Position numbers and translations under genes: made by a program. A stretch of DNA of 64,000 nucleotides from Ohessyouella blattaphilus (GTDB lineage: Bacteria > Bacillota > Clostridia > Lachnospirales > Lachnospiraceae), in NCBI RefSeq assembly GCF_024721265.1, contig NZ_JAMXOC010000006.1:60473-124472 (forward strand), given 5' to 3'. Below the pieces are notes generated by a model. It searched no databases. It saw only the letters and a program-made list of their open reading frames with translations, and was not told the DNA's origin. Numbering within the stretch: the stretch's first letter is position 1; each line of letters opens with the position of its first letter. Positions 41,260-49,505 of this stretch are shown piece after piece.

Positions 41260-44205
41260 ATGAACGCCGTAGACATCAAACAACTCATTCAAATGGATAT
41301 CGACAAATGTATTGGCTGTAATCTTTGCCTTCGCACCTGCCCAATTGAAACCGCTAATACCGCTTATCAGGACGAGTTTGGCAATACTAAAGTCTCCTTA
41401 GACGGCGAGAAATGTATTCAATGCGGAACCTGTGTGAAGGTCTGTAAGCATCAAGCCCGTTATATTAACGATGATTTGGAGCGCTTCCTTAACGATCTTA
41501 AAGACGGCGTTTCCATTTCTCTGATTGTTGCCCCTTCCATTAGAGCTCTTATGCCAAACTATAAGGAACTCTTTTCTTGGTTGCACAAGTTAGGTGTTCA
41601 ACTGATTTACGATGTTTCCCTAGGCGCTGACATTTGCACCTGGGCTCACTTACAATACTTAAAAAAACATACCCGACCACTAATAACCCAGCCTTGCCCA
41701 GTAATCGTTTCTTACTGTCAACAATATCGCCCTGAGCTTCTCGAATATCTTGCGCCCATTCAAAGTCCAACGGCCTGTACTGCCCTTTATCTGCAAAAGC
41801 AAGGGCATAACGAGCGGATTGCCTCCCTCTCCCCTTGTGTTGCTAAGAGCCGAGAGCACCAAGAAACGAAACTAATTCACTATAATATTACTTTCCGAAG
41901 ACTTTTAGATTATCTCGAGCAACACCAGATTACCTTTCCGACTGGTGAATACGACTTTGATAACCCACCTGCAAATGCCGGAAGATTATTTCCCCTTCCC
42001 GGCGGCTTAGGTGAGAATCTTCGCTTTTTCATAGGCGATGAATACCAGATTGAAAAAGCTGAAGGAACCGACGTCTTCGAACAACTAAATACTTATTTAC
42101 AGACGCCAGATCAATTAAAACCAGATGTCTTTGACGTGCTTAATTGCTCCGGCGGCTGCTTGCTTGGTCCTGGTGGGGGTACAAACAAAAATCTATTTAA
42201 CTACACAGCTCGCCTACACGCGTCTCGCCAACAAGTTCACGCCCATCGCCTAGAAGCCCTAAGAACGATGCGCCAATACGATAAAAGCTTAAAACTAAGC
42301 GACTATCTAAGAAGCTATCAAGCCGCCCCCACAAGTGATACGCAAATAAGCTACGAAGCTTTAGAGCAGGCTTTTGTTTCCCTTAAGAAAACCACCTTCG
42401 CTCAGCGACACTTTAATTGCGGCGCCTGCGGTTCCTCCTCTTGTGAAGATATGGCTCGCAAAATAGCTTTAGGTGTTAATATCCCCTTAAACTGCGTTAT
42501 CCTATCTCGGGATGAAGCAAAGCATGAAAAAGAAAGAAACGCTCGCTACCTCTCCATGGTTCGCAACATCGGTGACAACCTTTTCCAAACGGAAGGCCTT
42601 GCCCACAAGCGCTTCGTTACCGATTCCTTAAAGCAGTTAAGCGAAACCATCGATTGTTCTGCTGTAGCCATCTGGGGCCGCGATAATGAGCGAAGTACTT
42701 ATGAGCGAATTAATGGTTGGTACGGTAATAGCCCTTCCCGAATTGCCATTAACGGTGACTGGCCTGATGAATGGACAAATCGACTTAGCCGCGGGGAACA
42801 CCTGTTAATTAATGTAAAAGGCGAGAGACCTGAGCTCTTTCCCAAGGATGTCTCCACCCTTTATATTGTTCCTGTTCACATTCAAGGGAAGTTCTGGGGG
42901 TTTGTTGATGCCGTCGATATAAAAGAGCGCATTTATAGTGATGAAGATGCCGCCCTCATCGACTCTGTCGGTCATTTGCTCATCTCGGGCATCCTCGAGC
43001 AAGAGCTTAATCACAACTTGATCGAAGCCACGAAAACAGCACAAGCAGCTTCCCAGGCGAAAACAGATTTTCTTTCAAACATGAGCCACGAAATTCGTAC
43101 GCCTCTGAACGCCATTATCGGTATGACGAATATTGGCTCTGAAAAATCTAAGAATTCAGACAAGAATTATGCCTTTTCGCGGATTCAAGAAGCATCTGAA
43201 CATTTACTTGGAATTGTGAATGATATCTTAGATATGTCCAAAATCGAGGCTGGTAAAATGGAACTGTCCCTTTCTGAGTTTTCAATCACAGAGATGCTTT
43301 ATCGAATTCAGAATGTTTATCAGCTCCCTCTTAAAGAAAAAGAACTGCGCTTTTTATTAACCATCGCCGATGACATTCCGCCATATTTATACGGAGACGA
43401 CCAACGCATTTCCCAAGTGGTTACCAACCTTTTAGGCAACGCCATTAAATTCACCCCTAACTGCGGTGAAATCACCATCCAAGCCGCCGGTAAGTTCGCT
43501 AGCGATAACCTCTTTGACCTTGAGATAGCAGTTAGTGATACAGGCATCGGTATTACTAAGGAACAGCAACAAAAGTTATTTCGTTCCTTTACCCAAGCTG
43601 AAAGCGGGACCTCGAGAAAATTTGGTGGCACCGGCCTTGGTCTTGCCATTTCCAAGCGCTTAGTGGGGATAATGGGCGGGGAAATCGCCCTCGCTTCTCA
43701 TCCAGACAAAGGTTCTACCTTCACCTTTAGTATACCGCTAAGGATAAGCAGCAAAAATGAAGCAGCACGCCAAGGCACCAACCTTCCCGTTGACGCTAAC
43801 AATTATCACAATGCCTTTAAAGGAAAAACCATACTACTCGCTGAAGACGTAAAGATTAATCAAGAAATTGTGAAAGCTCTTTTGGCACCAACCCTAGCCT
43901 CTATTATAAGTACCGACAACGGCGTTAAAGCTCTGGCGATGTTTGAGCAAGACCCTGATAAATTCGATCTTATCTTTATGGACTTGCAGATGCCGGAGAT
44001 GGATGGACTAGAAGCTACCCAAAGAATTCGCAGTCTCTCTCATCCCGCAGCCCAAAATATCCCTATCATCGCAATGACTGCTAATGTCTTTAGAGAGGAT
44101 GTTATGCGCTGCCTCGAAAGTGGTATGAACGCCCATATCGGCAAACCCATTAATACCGCCGAACTTTTACAAGTAACTGCAAAATACCTAACTTGCAGCG
44201 ATTAG
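41260..44205 (+). CDS. hybrid histidine kinase with ferredoxin and [FeFe]-hydrogenase-like sensor domains
   Basis: 981 residues from ATG 41260. Order: two 4Fe-4S motifs (CIGCNLCLRTCP, CIQCGTCVKVCK; about 11-65); hydrogenase-like domain to about 370; a CGACGSSSCEDMA iron-sulfur motif near 390; a GAF-like region (about 440-580); HisKA with SHEIRTPLN (His about 610); HATPase (DTGIGI, GGTGLGLAI); receiver with DLQMPEMDG (Asp about 907). The four H-cluster cysteines are kept as C146 (QPCP), C193 (SPCVAK), C296 and C300 (NCSGGC), but the Cys before C146, used for proton transfer in catalytic enzymes, is Pro. No membrane helix is visible. It probably senses H2, redox state or a gas, not making H2. 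The output partner is not encoded nearby. Confidence 0.9.
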   Translation: MNAVDIKQLIQMDIDKCIGCNLCLRTCPIETANTAYQDEFGNTKVSLDGEKCIQCGTCVKVCKHQARYINDDLERFLNDLKDGVSISLIVAPSIRALMPNYKELFSWLHKLGVQLIYDVSLGADICTWAHLQYLKKHTRPLITQPCPVIVSYCQQYRPELLEYLAPIQSPTACTALYLQKQGHNERIASLSPCVAKSREHQETKLIHYNITFRRLLDYLEQHQITFPTGEYDFDNPPANAGRLFPLPGGLGENLRFFIGDEYQIEKAEGTDVFEQLNTYLQTPDQLKPDVFDVLNCSGGCLLGPGGGTNKNLFNYTARLHASRQQVHAHRLEALRTMRQYDKSLKLSDYLRSYQAAPTSDTQISYEALEQAFVSLKKTTFAQRHFNCGACGSSSCEDMARKIALGVNIPLNCVILSRDEAKHEKERNARYLSMVRNIGDNLFQTEGLAHKRFVTDSLKQLSETIDCSAVAIWGRDNERSTYERINGWYGNSPSRIAINGDWPDEWTNRLSRGEHLLINVKGERPELFPKDVSTLYIVPVHIQGKFWGFVDAVDIKERIYSDEDAALIDSVGHLLISGILEQELNHNLIEATKTAQAASQAKTDFLSNMSHEIRTPLNAIIGMTNIGSEKSKNSDKNYAFSRIQEASEHLLGIVNDILDMSKIEAGKMELSLSEFSITEMLYRIQNVYQLPLKEKELRFLLTIADDIPPYLYGDDQRISQVVTNLLGNAIKFTPNCGEITIQAAGKFASDNLFDLEIAVSDTGIGITKEQQQKLFRSFTQAESGTSRKFGGTGLGLAISKRLVGIMGGEIALASHPDKGSTFTFSIPLRISSKNEAARQGTNLPVDANNYHNAFKGKTILLAEDVKINQEIVKALLAPTLASIISTDNGVKALAMFEQDPDKFDLIFMDLQMPEMDGLEATQRIRSLSHPAAQNIPIIAMTANVFREDVMRCLESGMNAHIGKPINTAELLQVTAKYLTCSD

Positions 44206-44212
44206 CTTAGTA

Positions 44213-44257
44213 AAGGACCCAGATAGTGGTTTCTAGGAAATCACTATCTGGGTCCTT
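44213..44257. terminator. hairpin between the kinase and flavodoxin genes
   Basis: AAGGACCCAGATAGTG pairs with CACTATCTGGGTCCTT over 16 bases, between convergent genes. U-tracts are short on both strands. Confidence 0.65.
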
Positions 44258-44268
44258 CATCTAAATAA

Positions 44269-44739
44269 TTAAGCCTTCATTTGTTCGCCAAAATCCGCTA
44301 TTTTCTTCTCGTTAATCATATTGGTATATTCACTCAAACCTGCCACTTTCTTTATCACTGCTTTGGCAAGGAAACCACACTTACTCGGATCAAAGACACC
44401 ACCTAAAAAGGCAACTGCTTTCGCCTTCTGTACAAGTGCCTGAGAAAAATTTGCCTCTAAGTACTCCTTTTCCCCTTTCTCCTGCAGACCGCAAAGAAAT
44501 ATCCCTAGTCGCTTTTGCCCGAGCACCTCCTCATTTTCCTTCGCAAATGACTTTATACTCTTATCCACCATGCCTGCGGTAATCCTGCTGCCCATAATTA
44601 CGCATTCATAAGCCGCCAAATCAGGTATCTGCTCAGTCGCACTGTTCACTAAGGTAACATCTTCAAAGCTAGCGGCTAGCTTTTTTGCCACCTCTTTTGT
44701 CGATCCATATTTTGTCGCGTATACGATTAGTGTTTTCAT
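44269..44739 (-). CDS. flavodoxin-domain protein
   Basis: 156 residues. The FMN phosphate loop is YATKYGSTKEVA (residues 7-18), followed by MGSRITAGMVDK and FLCGLQEKG, the flavin contacts of the flavodoxin/HemG group. Length and the C-terminal helix fit the HemG-like (protoporphyrinogen oxidase) branch, but no haem genes are near, so electron transfer is a safer call. GGAG precedes the ATG. Confidence 0.88.
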   Translation of the reverse strand: MKTLIVYATKYGSTKEVAKKLAASFEDVTLVNSATEQIPDLAAYECVIMGSRITAGMVDKSIKSFAKENEEVLGQKRLGIFLCGLQEKGEKEYLEANFSQALVQKAKAVAFLGGVFDPSKCGFLAKAVIKKVAGLSEYTNMINEKKIADFGEQMKA

Positions 44740-44765
44740 TTGTCTCCAATCCTTTCCTACTTACA

Positions 44766-44796
44766 TAAAAAGACCCAGGACAACCATCCTGAGTCT
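44766..44796 (-). terminator. terminator of tRNA-Arg
   Basis: AGACTCAGGA and TCCTGGGTCT pair over 10 bases (one G-U), followed on the minus strand by TTTT. Confidence 0.75.
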
Positions 44797-44803
44797 ACAA
44801 AAA

Positions 44804-44877
44804 CGTGGGTGAGAAGATTCGAACTCCCGGCCTTTTGGTCCGTAGCCAAACGCTCTATCCAGCTGAGCTACACCCAC
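44804..44877 (-). tRNA. tRNA-Arg(ACG)
   Basis: Minus-strand cloverleaf: acceptor GTGGGTG/CACCCAC, D-arm GCTCAGCTGGATAGAGC, anticodon loop CTACGGA (ACG), T-arm GGGAGTTCGAATC. Discriminator G, no encoded CCA. A34 should be edited to inosine by TadA. Confidence 0.95.
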
Positions 44878-44934
44878 ATGCTGTTTCTCAACAGCAATAG
44901 TAATTATATATCAGTTTTCGGCACGTGTCAACGA

Positions 44935-45756
44935 TTATTCGTTCTCCATTTTAACTAAATTTATTTTAAGCTGCTTTAGAGCTCGCCCTTCAATCTGACG
45001 AATTCGTTCTCTGGTAAGTCCGATTTTATTCCCTACTTCTTCCAGGGTATAGATTTTCCCTTCTGGGTTAAGGCCAAAACGCATGCGGATAATCTCTTGG
45101 TCGCGCTCAGGGATTGTGGCTAGCACCTCGCTAATCTCATCGTGTAAAGCCTCTTTCATCAGCGCCCCTTCTGGGCTGGCACTATTGACGTCCTCGATAA
45201 AACTCTCAAGACTACTTTCATCCTCTGCACCGCCATAAGGCGTCTCTAAAGATAAGGGATCCTGGGCATAAGAGAGCATATCACATACGGCTTTTGGAGT
45301 TACGCTTCCCATTCGCTCGGAAATCTCCTCCGGCGTCGGCTCACGGCCTAATTCCACTGTCAGTTCATTGCGATTTTTAAGCACGCGATTCACGTTCTCA
45401 GCCATATGTACCGGAATCCGAATCGTCCGTGATTTATCAAGAATCGCTCTTGCCATCGCTTGATTAATCCACCAACTTGCATAGGTAGAGAAGCGAAAGC
45501 CCTTGTGGTAATCAAATTTCTTCGCTGCCTGCATCAGTCCGAGGTTACCTTCTTGAATCAAATCCATAAAGGATAATCCTCGTCCTCGATACTTCTTAGC
45601 CATCGAAACGACTAATTTCAGGTTCGATTCTTCTAATTTCTTTAGCGCCTCTTCATCGCCTTGTTCTATCCGCTTTGCCAACTCAATCTCTTCTTCGGCA
45701 GTTAGAAGGGGGATGTTTCCAATATCTCGTAAATACGCTTGTTCTTCTCGTTCCAT
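44935..45756 (-). CDS. RpoD/SigA-family sigma factor (short, group 2-like)
   Basis: 273 residues from ATG 45756 (GGAGG six bases upstream). Regions 1.2 (AYLRDIGNIPLLTAEEEIEL), 2 (YRGRGLSFMDLIQEGNLGL, STYASWWINQAMARAI), 3 and 4 (TLEEVGNKIGLTRERIRQIE) are complete. The acidic region 1.1 and the spacer of a housekeeping SigA (about 370 residues) are missing. With no dnaG beside it, it is more likely a second, SigA-like sigma than the main one. Promoter specificity should be close to TTGACA/TATAAT. Confidence 0.9.
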   Translation of the reverse strand: MEREEQAYLRDIGNIPLLTAEEEIELAKRIEQGDEEALKKLEESNLKLVVSMAKKYRGRGLSFMDLIQEGNLGLMQAAKKFDYHKGFRFSTYASWWINQAMARAILDKSRTIRIPVHMAENVNRVLKNRNELTVELGREPTPEEISERMGSVTPKAVCDMLSYAQDPLSLETPYGGAEDESSLESFIEDVNSASPEGALMKEALHDEISEVLATIPERDQEIIRMRFGLNPEGKIYTLEEVGNKIGLTRERIRQIEGRALKQLKINLVKMENE

Positions 45757-45791
45757 ATGCATCCTCCTCACATTTTCTTTTCTATATATCC

Positions 45792-45820
45792 ATTCTAGCG
45801 GTTTTACCCATAAGATACAA
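45792..45820 (-). promoter_or_regulatory. promoter of the sigma factor gene
   Basis: TTGTAT (45820-45815), a 17-base spacer, and TAGAAT (45797-45792). Confidence 0.6.
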
Positions 45821-45902
45821 TTAAGTTTCTGTGAAATAACTTTAAAAAAAGACTTTGGTAGTGTAAGATATTCTTAGTTATTGTGAATGGAGATTATGAA
45901 AT

Positions 45903-46766
45903 ATGTCAAAAAAAATTGCTGTTATAAATGATCTATCGGGCCTCGGGCGCTGTTCCCTGACTGCGGCTATTCCCGTGCTTTCCGTCATGGGAGTATCTCC
46001 TTGCCCTCTTCCAACAGCAGTCTTAACTGCCCAAACAGGCTATCCCAGTTACTACTGTGATGACCTTACCGATAAAATGGATATTTTTACCGAGGAATGG
46101 AAAAAGCAAGAAGTCGCCTTTTCTGGCATCTATACCGGCTTCCTGGCTAACACTGAGCAAGTCGATAAGATTTTTCACTTCTTAGACGCTTTCTATAATG
46201 AGGATAATTTTCTTTTAGTTGACCCTGTAATGGGTGATAACGGTGAGACTTACCCGATCTTTACGGACACCTTTTTACAGGAAATGAAGCGTCTCTGCGA
46301 AAAAGCTGACATCCTCACCCCTAATCTAACGGAAGCGTGTCTTCTTGCTAATAGCGATTATCAGCAGTTTACTGCGACCACCAATCCTGATGGTTTACTA
46401 GACCAAATCGCTACTCTTGGTAGAAAGCTTCTAAATAAGCCAAATAAGCATGTAATCATTACTGGCATCCACTTAGAAATAGACCAGGTTCCCTCCATGG
46501 GAAATCTTCACGTCTATCAAGATGGCTGCAATTTCTCTTCCTATCCGTGCGTTCACGGCAGTTATTCAGGTACCGGTGACTTATTTGCTTCTTGCCTCAC
46601 TGGTGGGATTGCTAGAGGTGAGGAGATTAAGGATATTATCGAAACCGCGGCGCAGTTTATCGGTAAGTCCTTAATTGATACAAAAGCCGATAACACACCA
46701 ACCAGAGAAGGGGTTAACTTCGAACAAAATCTGGGAATGCTCATTTCTAGGTTTTCTAAAAGTTGA
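45903..46766 (+). CDS. pdxY: pyridoxal/pyridoxamine kinase
   Basis: 287 residues. Ribokinase-like fold with the PdxY/PdxK marks: INDLSGLGRCSLTAAIPVLS at the N-terminus, LVDPVMGDNG, TPNLTEACLL, and the anion hole SGTGDLFASCLTGGI with catalytic Asp. It phosphorylates B6 vitamers for salvage. GGAG lies ten bases before the ATG. An ECF S component lies 0.65 kb downstream on the same strand, so a B6 uptake link is possible. Confidence 0.92.
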   Translation: MSKKIAVINDLSGLGRCSLTAAIPVLSVMGVSPCPLPTAVLTAQTGYPSYYCDDLTDKMDIFTEEWKKQEVAFSGIYTGFLANTEQVDKIFHFLDAFYNEDNFLLVDPVMGDNGETYPIFTDTFLQEMKRLCEKADILTPNLTEACLLANSDYQQFTATTNPDGLLDQIATLGRKLLNKPNKHVIITGIHLEIDQVPSMGNLHVYQDGCNFSSYPCVHGSYSGTGDLFASCLTGGIARGEEIKDIIETAAQFIGKSLIDTKADNTPTREGVNFEQNLGMLISRFSKS

Positions 46767-46811
46767 GAAAATCTTTAGGAAATGTTAAGCGAATTCTCTC
46801 GCTAAAAGGTA

Positions 46812-46817
46812 TATAAT
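46812..46817 (+). promoter_or_regulatory. -10 box of the HD-domain gene
   Basis: TATAAT with no convincing -35. It places the transcript start near 46824, which rules against the ATG at 46828 and favours GTG 46852. Confidence 0.4.
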
Positions 46818-46851
46818 TATTTCTAGAATGCAAAGGAAAGGGGATAAGACA

Positions 46852-47334
46852 GTGGAAAACTACAATACTGATGTGGCAGAGTTTCTAAGTCTAGCTAGAC
46901 CAGTACTCGAAAACAATAAATTCAAAGACAGTGCCAAGCACATGCAACATGGCACCACAACGGTTTATGAGCACAGCTTAGCCGTCGCTTATTATAGTTT
47001 CTGTCTAGCCAAAAAGCTTGGCCTTACCGAACACTTAGATGAACTCGTACGCGGTGCCCTCTTACATGATTTCTTTCTCTACGATTGGCACGATAAGGAG
47101 CATGCTAGACTCCATGGTTTTCACCATCCGCTAACCGCCCTTAAAAATGCTAAGAAAGAATTTCAGCTAACCAGGCGAGAACAAGATATTATTCGTAAGC
47201 ACATGTTTCCGCTAACCTTAATACCTTATCGTTACCGGGAAAGCGCTCTTGTCTCGGTCGTGGATAAAGCTTGTGCAGCCATTGAAATCGCTGCCAAATA
47301 CAAGCTACCTTTTGCCACTGTGCCAGCACTTTAA
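46852..47334 (+). CDS. HD-domain protein
   Basis: 160 residues from GTG 46852, with AAAGGGG upstream. HD motifs are HGTTTVYEHSLAVAYYS, ALLHDFFLYDWHD and VVDKACAA (final Asp), a metal-dependent phosphohydrolase core. The short size and the FHHPLTALKNA segment match Clostridial single-domain HD proteins with no known substrate. Different family branch from the HD protein of the folate operon. Confidence 0.88.
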   Translation: MENYNTDVAEFLSLARPVLENNKFKDSAKHMQHGTTTVYEHSLAVAYYSFCLAKKLGLTEHLDELVRGALLHDFFLYDWHDKEHARLHGFHHPLTALKNAKKEFQLTRREQDIIRKHMFPLTLIPYRYRESALVSVVDKACAAIEIAAKYKLPFATVPAL

Positions 47335-47375
47335 GACTGATTACTTACAAACTGTAGGTTGTCAGTCTTTTTTTT
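47333..47375 (+). terminator. terminator of the HD-domain gene
   Basis: AAGACTGA (overlapping the stop codon) pairs with TCAGTCTT, with a smaller pairing inside, then a run of eight T. Confidence 0.85.
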
Positions 47376-47387
47376 CCGTCGTATAAT
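47359..47387 (+). promoter_or_regulatory. promoter of the ECF S component gene
   Basis: TTGTCA (47359-47364), a 17-base spacer, and TATAAT (47382-47387). The -35 box and spacer lie inside the terminator of the upstream gene. Confidence 0.7.
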
Positions 47388-47420
47388 CATATGTATATGT
47401 AAAATAAGGAGGATTTACCC

Positions 47421-47945
47421 ATGCAAACTACCCACAAGAAAATGATTTACGCCGCGCTCTTTGCCGCCCTAACTTTCGTTGCCACTTCCATTATCCGCAT
47501 CCCCACACCAGGGACCAGCGGCTACGTGCACCCTGGTGACGCTTTCGTCATTCTCGGTGGTATTTTGCTTGGCCCCCTTTGGGGCGCTCTCGCCGGTGGC
47601 ATCGGTTCCGCACTTTCCGATCTAGTTGGTGGTTACGTAATCTATATCCCCATTACCTTTCTCATAAAAGGGCTCGCTGGCGGCCTTGTGGGCTATGCCT
47701 TTCACTCTTTCCGAGGTGCTTTTAAAAAAGCTCCCCTAAGAGTTATCATCGGCGGTGTTATCTGTACGCTTATTGTCGCCCTTGGCTATCTTTTTTGCGA
47801 AAGCTTCCTTTACGGTTTTGCTGCCGCTCTAGCTAGCTTTTTACCCAATCTTATTCAAGGGATAACGGGAATTATTCTAAGTAGTGTGCTGTATCCTATC
47901 CTTAGCAAAATCCCTGATTTACAAGCATTCCACAGACACAAATAG
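47421..47945 (+). CDS. ECF transporter S component, substrate unassigned
   Basis: 174 residues, six membrane helices. The helix 1 to 3 region (AALFAALTFVATSIIRIPTP, GYVHPGDAFVILGG, GPLWGALAGGIGSALSDLVGG split by loops) is typical of vitamin-binding S components. AAGGAGG precedes the ATG. The EcfAAT module is not in the window. Nearness to pdxY hints at vitamin B6, but the sequence does not prove it; other vitamins remain possible. Confidence 0.85.
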   Translation: MQTTHKKMIYAALFAALTFVATSIIRIPTPGTSGYVHPGDAFVILGGILLGPLWGALAGGIGSALSDLVGGYVIYIPITFLIKGLAGGLVGYAFHSFRGAFKKAPLRVIIGGVICTLIVALGYLFCESFLYGFAAALASFLPNLIQGITGIILSSVLYPILSKIPDLQAFHRHK

Positions 47946-47976
47946 TTTGTTTTTGCTAAATTGTCTCATTATTCAC

Positions 47977-48005
47977 TTGAACTCGTCTTTATTATCAGAT
48001 ATTAT
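47977..48005 (+). promoter_or_regulatory. promoter of the PhoH gene
   Basis: TTGAAC (47977-47982), a 17-base spacer, and TATTAT (48000-48005). Confidence 0.6.
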
Positions 48006-48066
48006 TATAGTATAAAGAGCGAGTATTGAACTACAATATCTTGTGAATTGAAAGTGAGGGAATGCT

Positions 48067-49437
48067 ATGCAAAAAACCTTTGTTTTGGACACCAACGTTT
48101 TACTCCAATCCCCCCAAGCACTCTATAGTTTCGAAGATAACAACATCGTTCTCCCCGTCGTTGTTCTAGAGGAATTAGATAACTTTAAGAACGACGAAGG
48201 CGAGCGCGGGGCAAATGCCCGCCAAGCAATTCGGCTCCTTGAGGAGCTTCGACTCTTAGGAAACCTTCCTGATGGCATCAGCTTACCAAACGGTGGTACT
48301 CTCCGTCTAGAGGTGAATCACATCGACGTCAAACTCCCTGACGGCTGGAAAGAAAAAAGCCCCGATAACCGCATCCTTAAAGTGTGCAAAGGCTTAAGCG
48401 ACGCCGGCGATGGCGTAGTCCTTGTAACTAAGGACGTGGTTGCGAGAATCAAGGCGCAAATGCTAGGTATCCCCGCTGAGGACTTCACCACGGAGCAGGT
48501 CGTCGCCTTAGATAAGCAGTACACCGGACGCGGCCATGCTTATGTACCTGATTCCGCTTTTGCCGCCTTTCACCAAGAAGGGGTTCCCCTTGATCAGCTT
48601 TACACCTCCAGTGATGATGGCGAAACTACGCCACTTTCTACGGAACCAAATCAATTTCTGATCCTCCACTCCGATCAATCCGAAAAGAAAACCGTCCTAG
48701 GACGGGTGGAAAAAAATCGTGTCGTTCCATTACACTCTATTAATATACAACCTTTTGGAATTATTCCTCGTAACGTCGGCCAGCGCTTTATGCAAGAGGC
48801 CCTGCTACTAGGCCCTGAAATCGCCCCGCTAGTGATTGTCAAAGGGGCTGCTGGAACCGCTAAGACCCTCTTTGGACTGGCTTGTGGTCTAGAACAGATT
48901 CTGGGACGAGAAGAAAAAATGTATCGAAAAATTCTCGTTTGCCGTCCAAATGTTCAATTCGATGAGGATATCGGCTTTTTACCTGGTACAGAAGACGAAA
49001 AGATCGCCCCATTAATGCGCCCTATTATCGACAATCTCGAAATTCTCGTAGACCGCGACGAAAAAGAGCGCTATCAAAACGAACACGAATTGCGAGATAA
49101 GATCGACGAGCTTTTTGACCGGGGAATTATTGAAGCTGAGGCGATGAACTACATTCGCGGCCGTTCCATTTCGAATACGTATTTGATTATTGATGAAGCC
49201 CAGAATTTATCACCTAGACAAGTCAAAGGGATTATCACTCGCGTCGGAAAAGGCACAAAGGTTGTGCTTCTTGGTGATCCCCAGCAAATTGATCATCCCA
49301 TGCTTGATAACCAGACCAATGGCTTAAGCTACGCTGCCGAGAAAATGAAAGGCAGCGACCTGTGTTTTCAAGTCACTATGGAAGCCGAGGAATGTGAACG
49401 TTCCGTTCTCGCCCTCGATGCCGCCGCAAGAATGTAA
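48067..49437 (+). CDS. PIN-PhoH family RNase/ATPase
   Basis: 456 residues. Residues 1-130 are a PIN nuclease domain (FVLDTNVLLQSP, VVLEELDNFK, VTKDVVARIKA acidic site). Residues about 225-450 are PhoH: P-loop KGAAGTAKT, YLIIDEAQNLSPRQVK (Walker B) and VVLLGDPQQIDHP. Mycobacterial PhoH2 of this layout is an RNA helicase and ribonuclease. The P-loop has Ala where GTGKT normally has Gly. GAGGGA precedes the ATG; single-gene transcript. Confidence 0.92.
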   Translation: MQKTFVLDTNVLLQSPQALYSFEDNNIVLPVVVLEELDNFKNDEGERGANARQAIRLLEELRLLGNLPDGISLPNGGTLRLEVNHIDVKLPDGWKEKSPDNRILKVCKGLSDAGDGVVLVTKDVVARIKAQMLGIPAEDFTTEQVVALDKQYTGRGHAYVPDSAFAAFHQEGVPLDQLYTSSDDGETTPLSTEPNQFLILHSDQSEKKTVLGRVEKNRVVPLHSINIQPFGIIPRNVGQRFMQEALLLGPEIAPLVIVKGAAGTAKTLFGLACGLEQILGREEKMYRKILVCRPNVQFDEDIGFLPGTEDEKIAPLMRPIIDNLEILVDRDEKERYQNEHELRDKIDELFDRGIIEAEAMNYIRGRSISNTYLIIDEAQNLSPRQVKGIITRVGKGTKVVLLGDPQQIDHPMLDNQTNGLSYAAEKMKGSDLCFQVTMEAEECERSVLALDAAARM

Positions 49438-49439
49438 AC

Positions 49440-49464
49440 GGAGGAGCCTATTATAGGCTCCTCC
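49440..49464. terminator. hairpin after the PhoH gene
   Basis: GGAGGAGCCTA pairs with TAGGCTCCTCC around a TTA loop, then TTAATTT. The stem is strong but the U-run is weak. The next 40 bases hold nothing visible. Confidence 0.65.
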
Positions 49465-49505
49465 TTAATTTACCCGGGCAGTCTCGCAAAGTGTAATGCT
49501 TCCGG

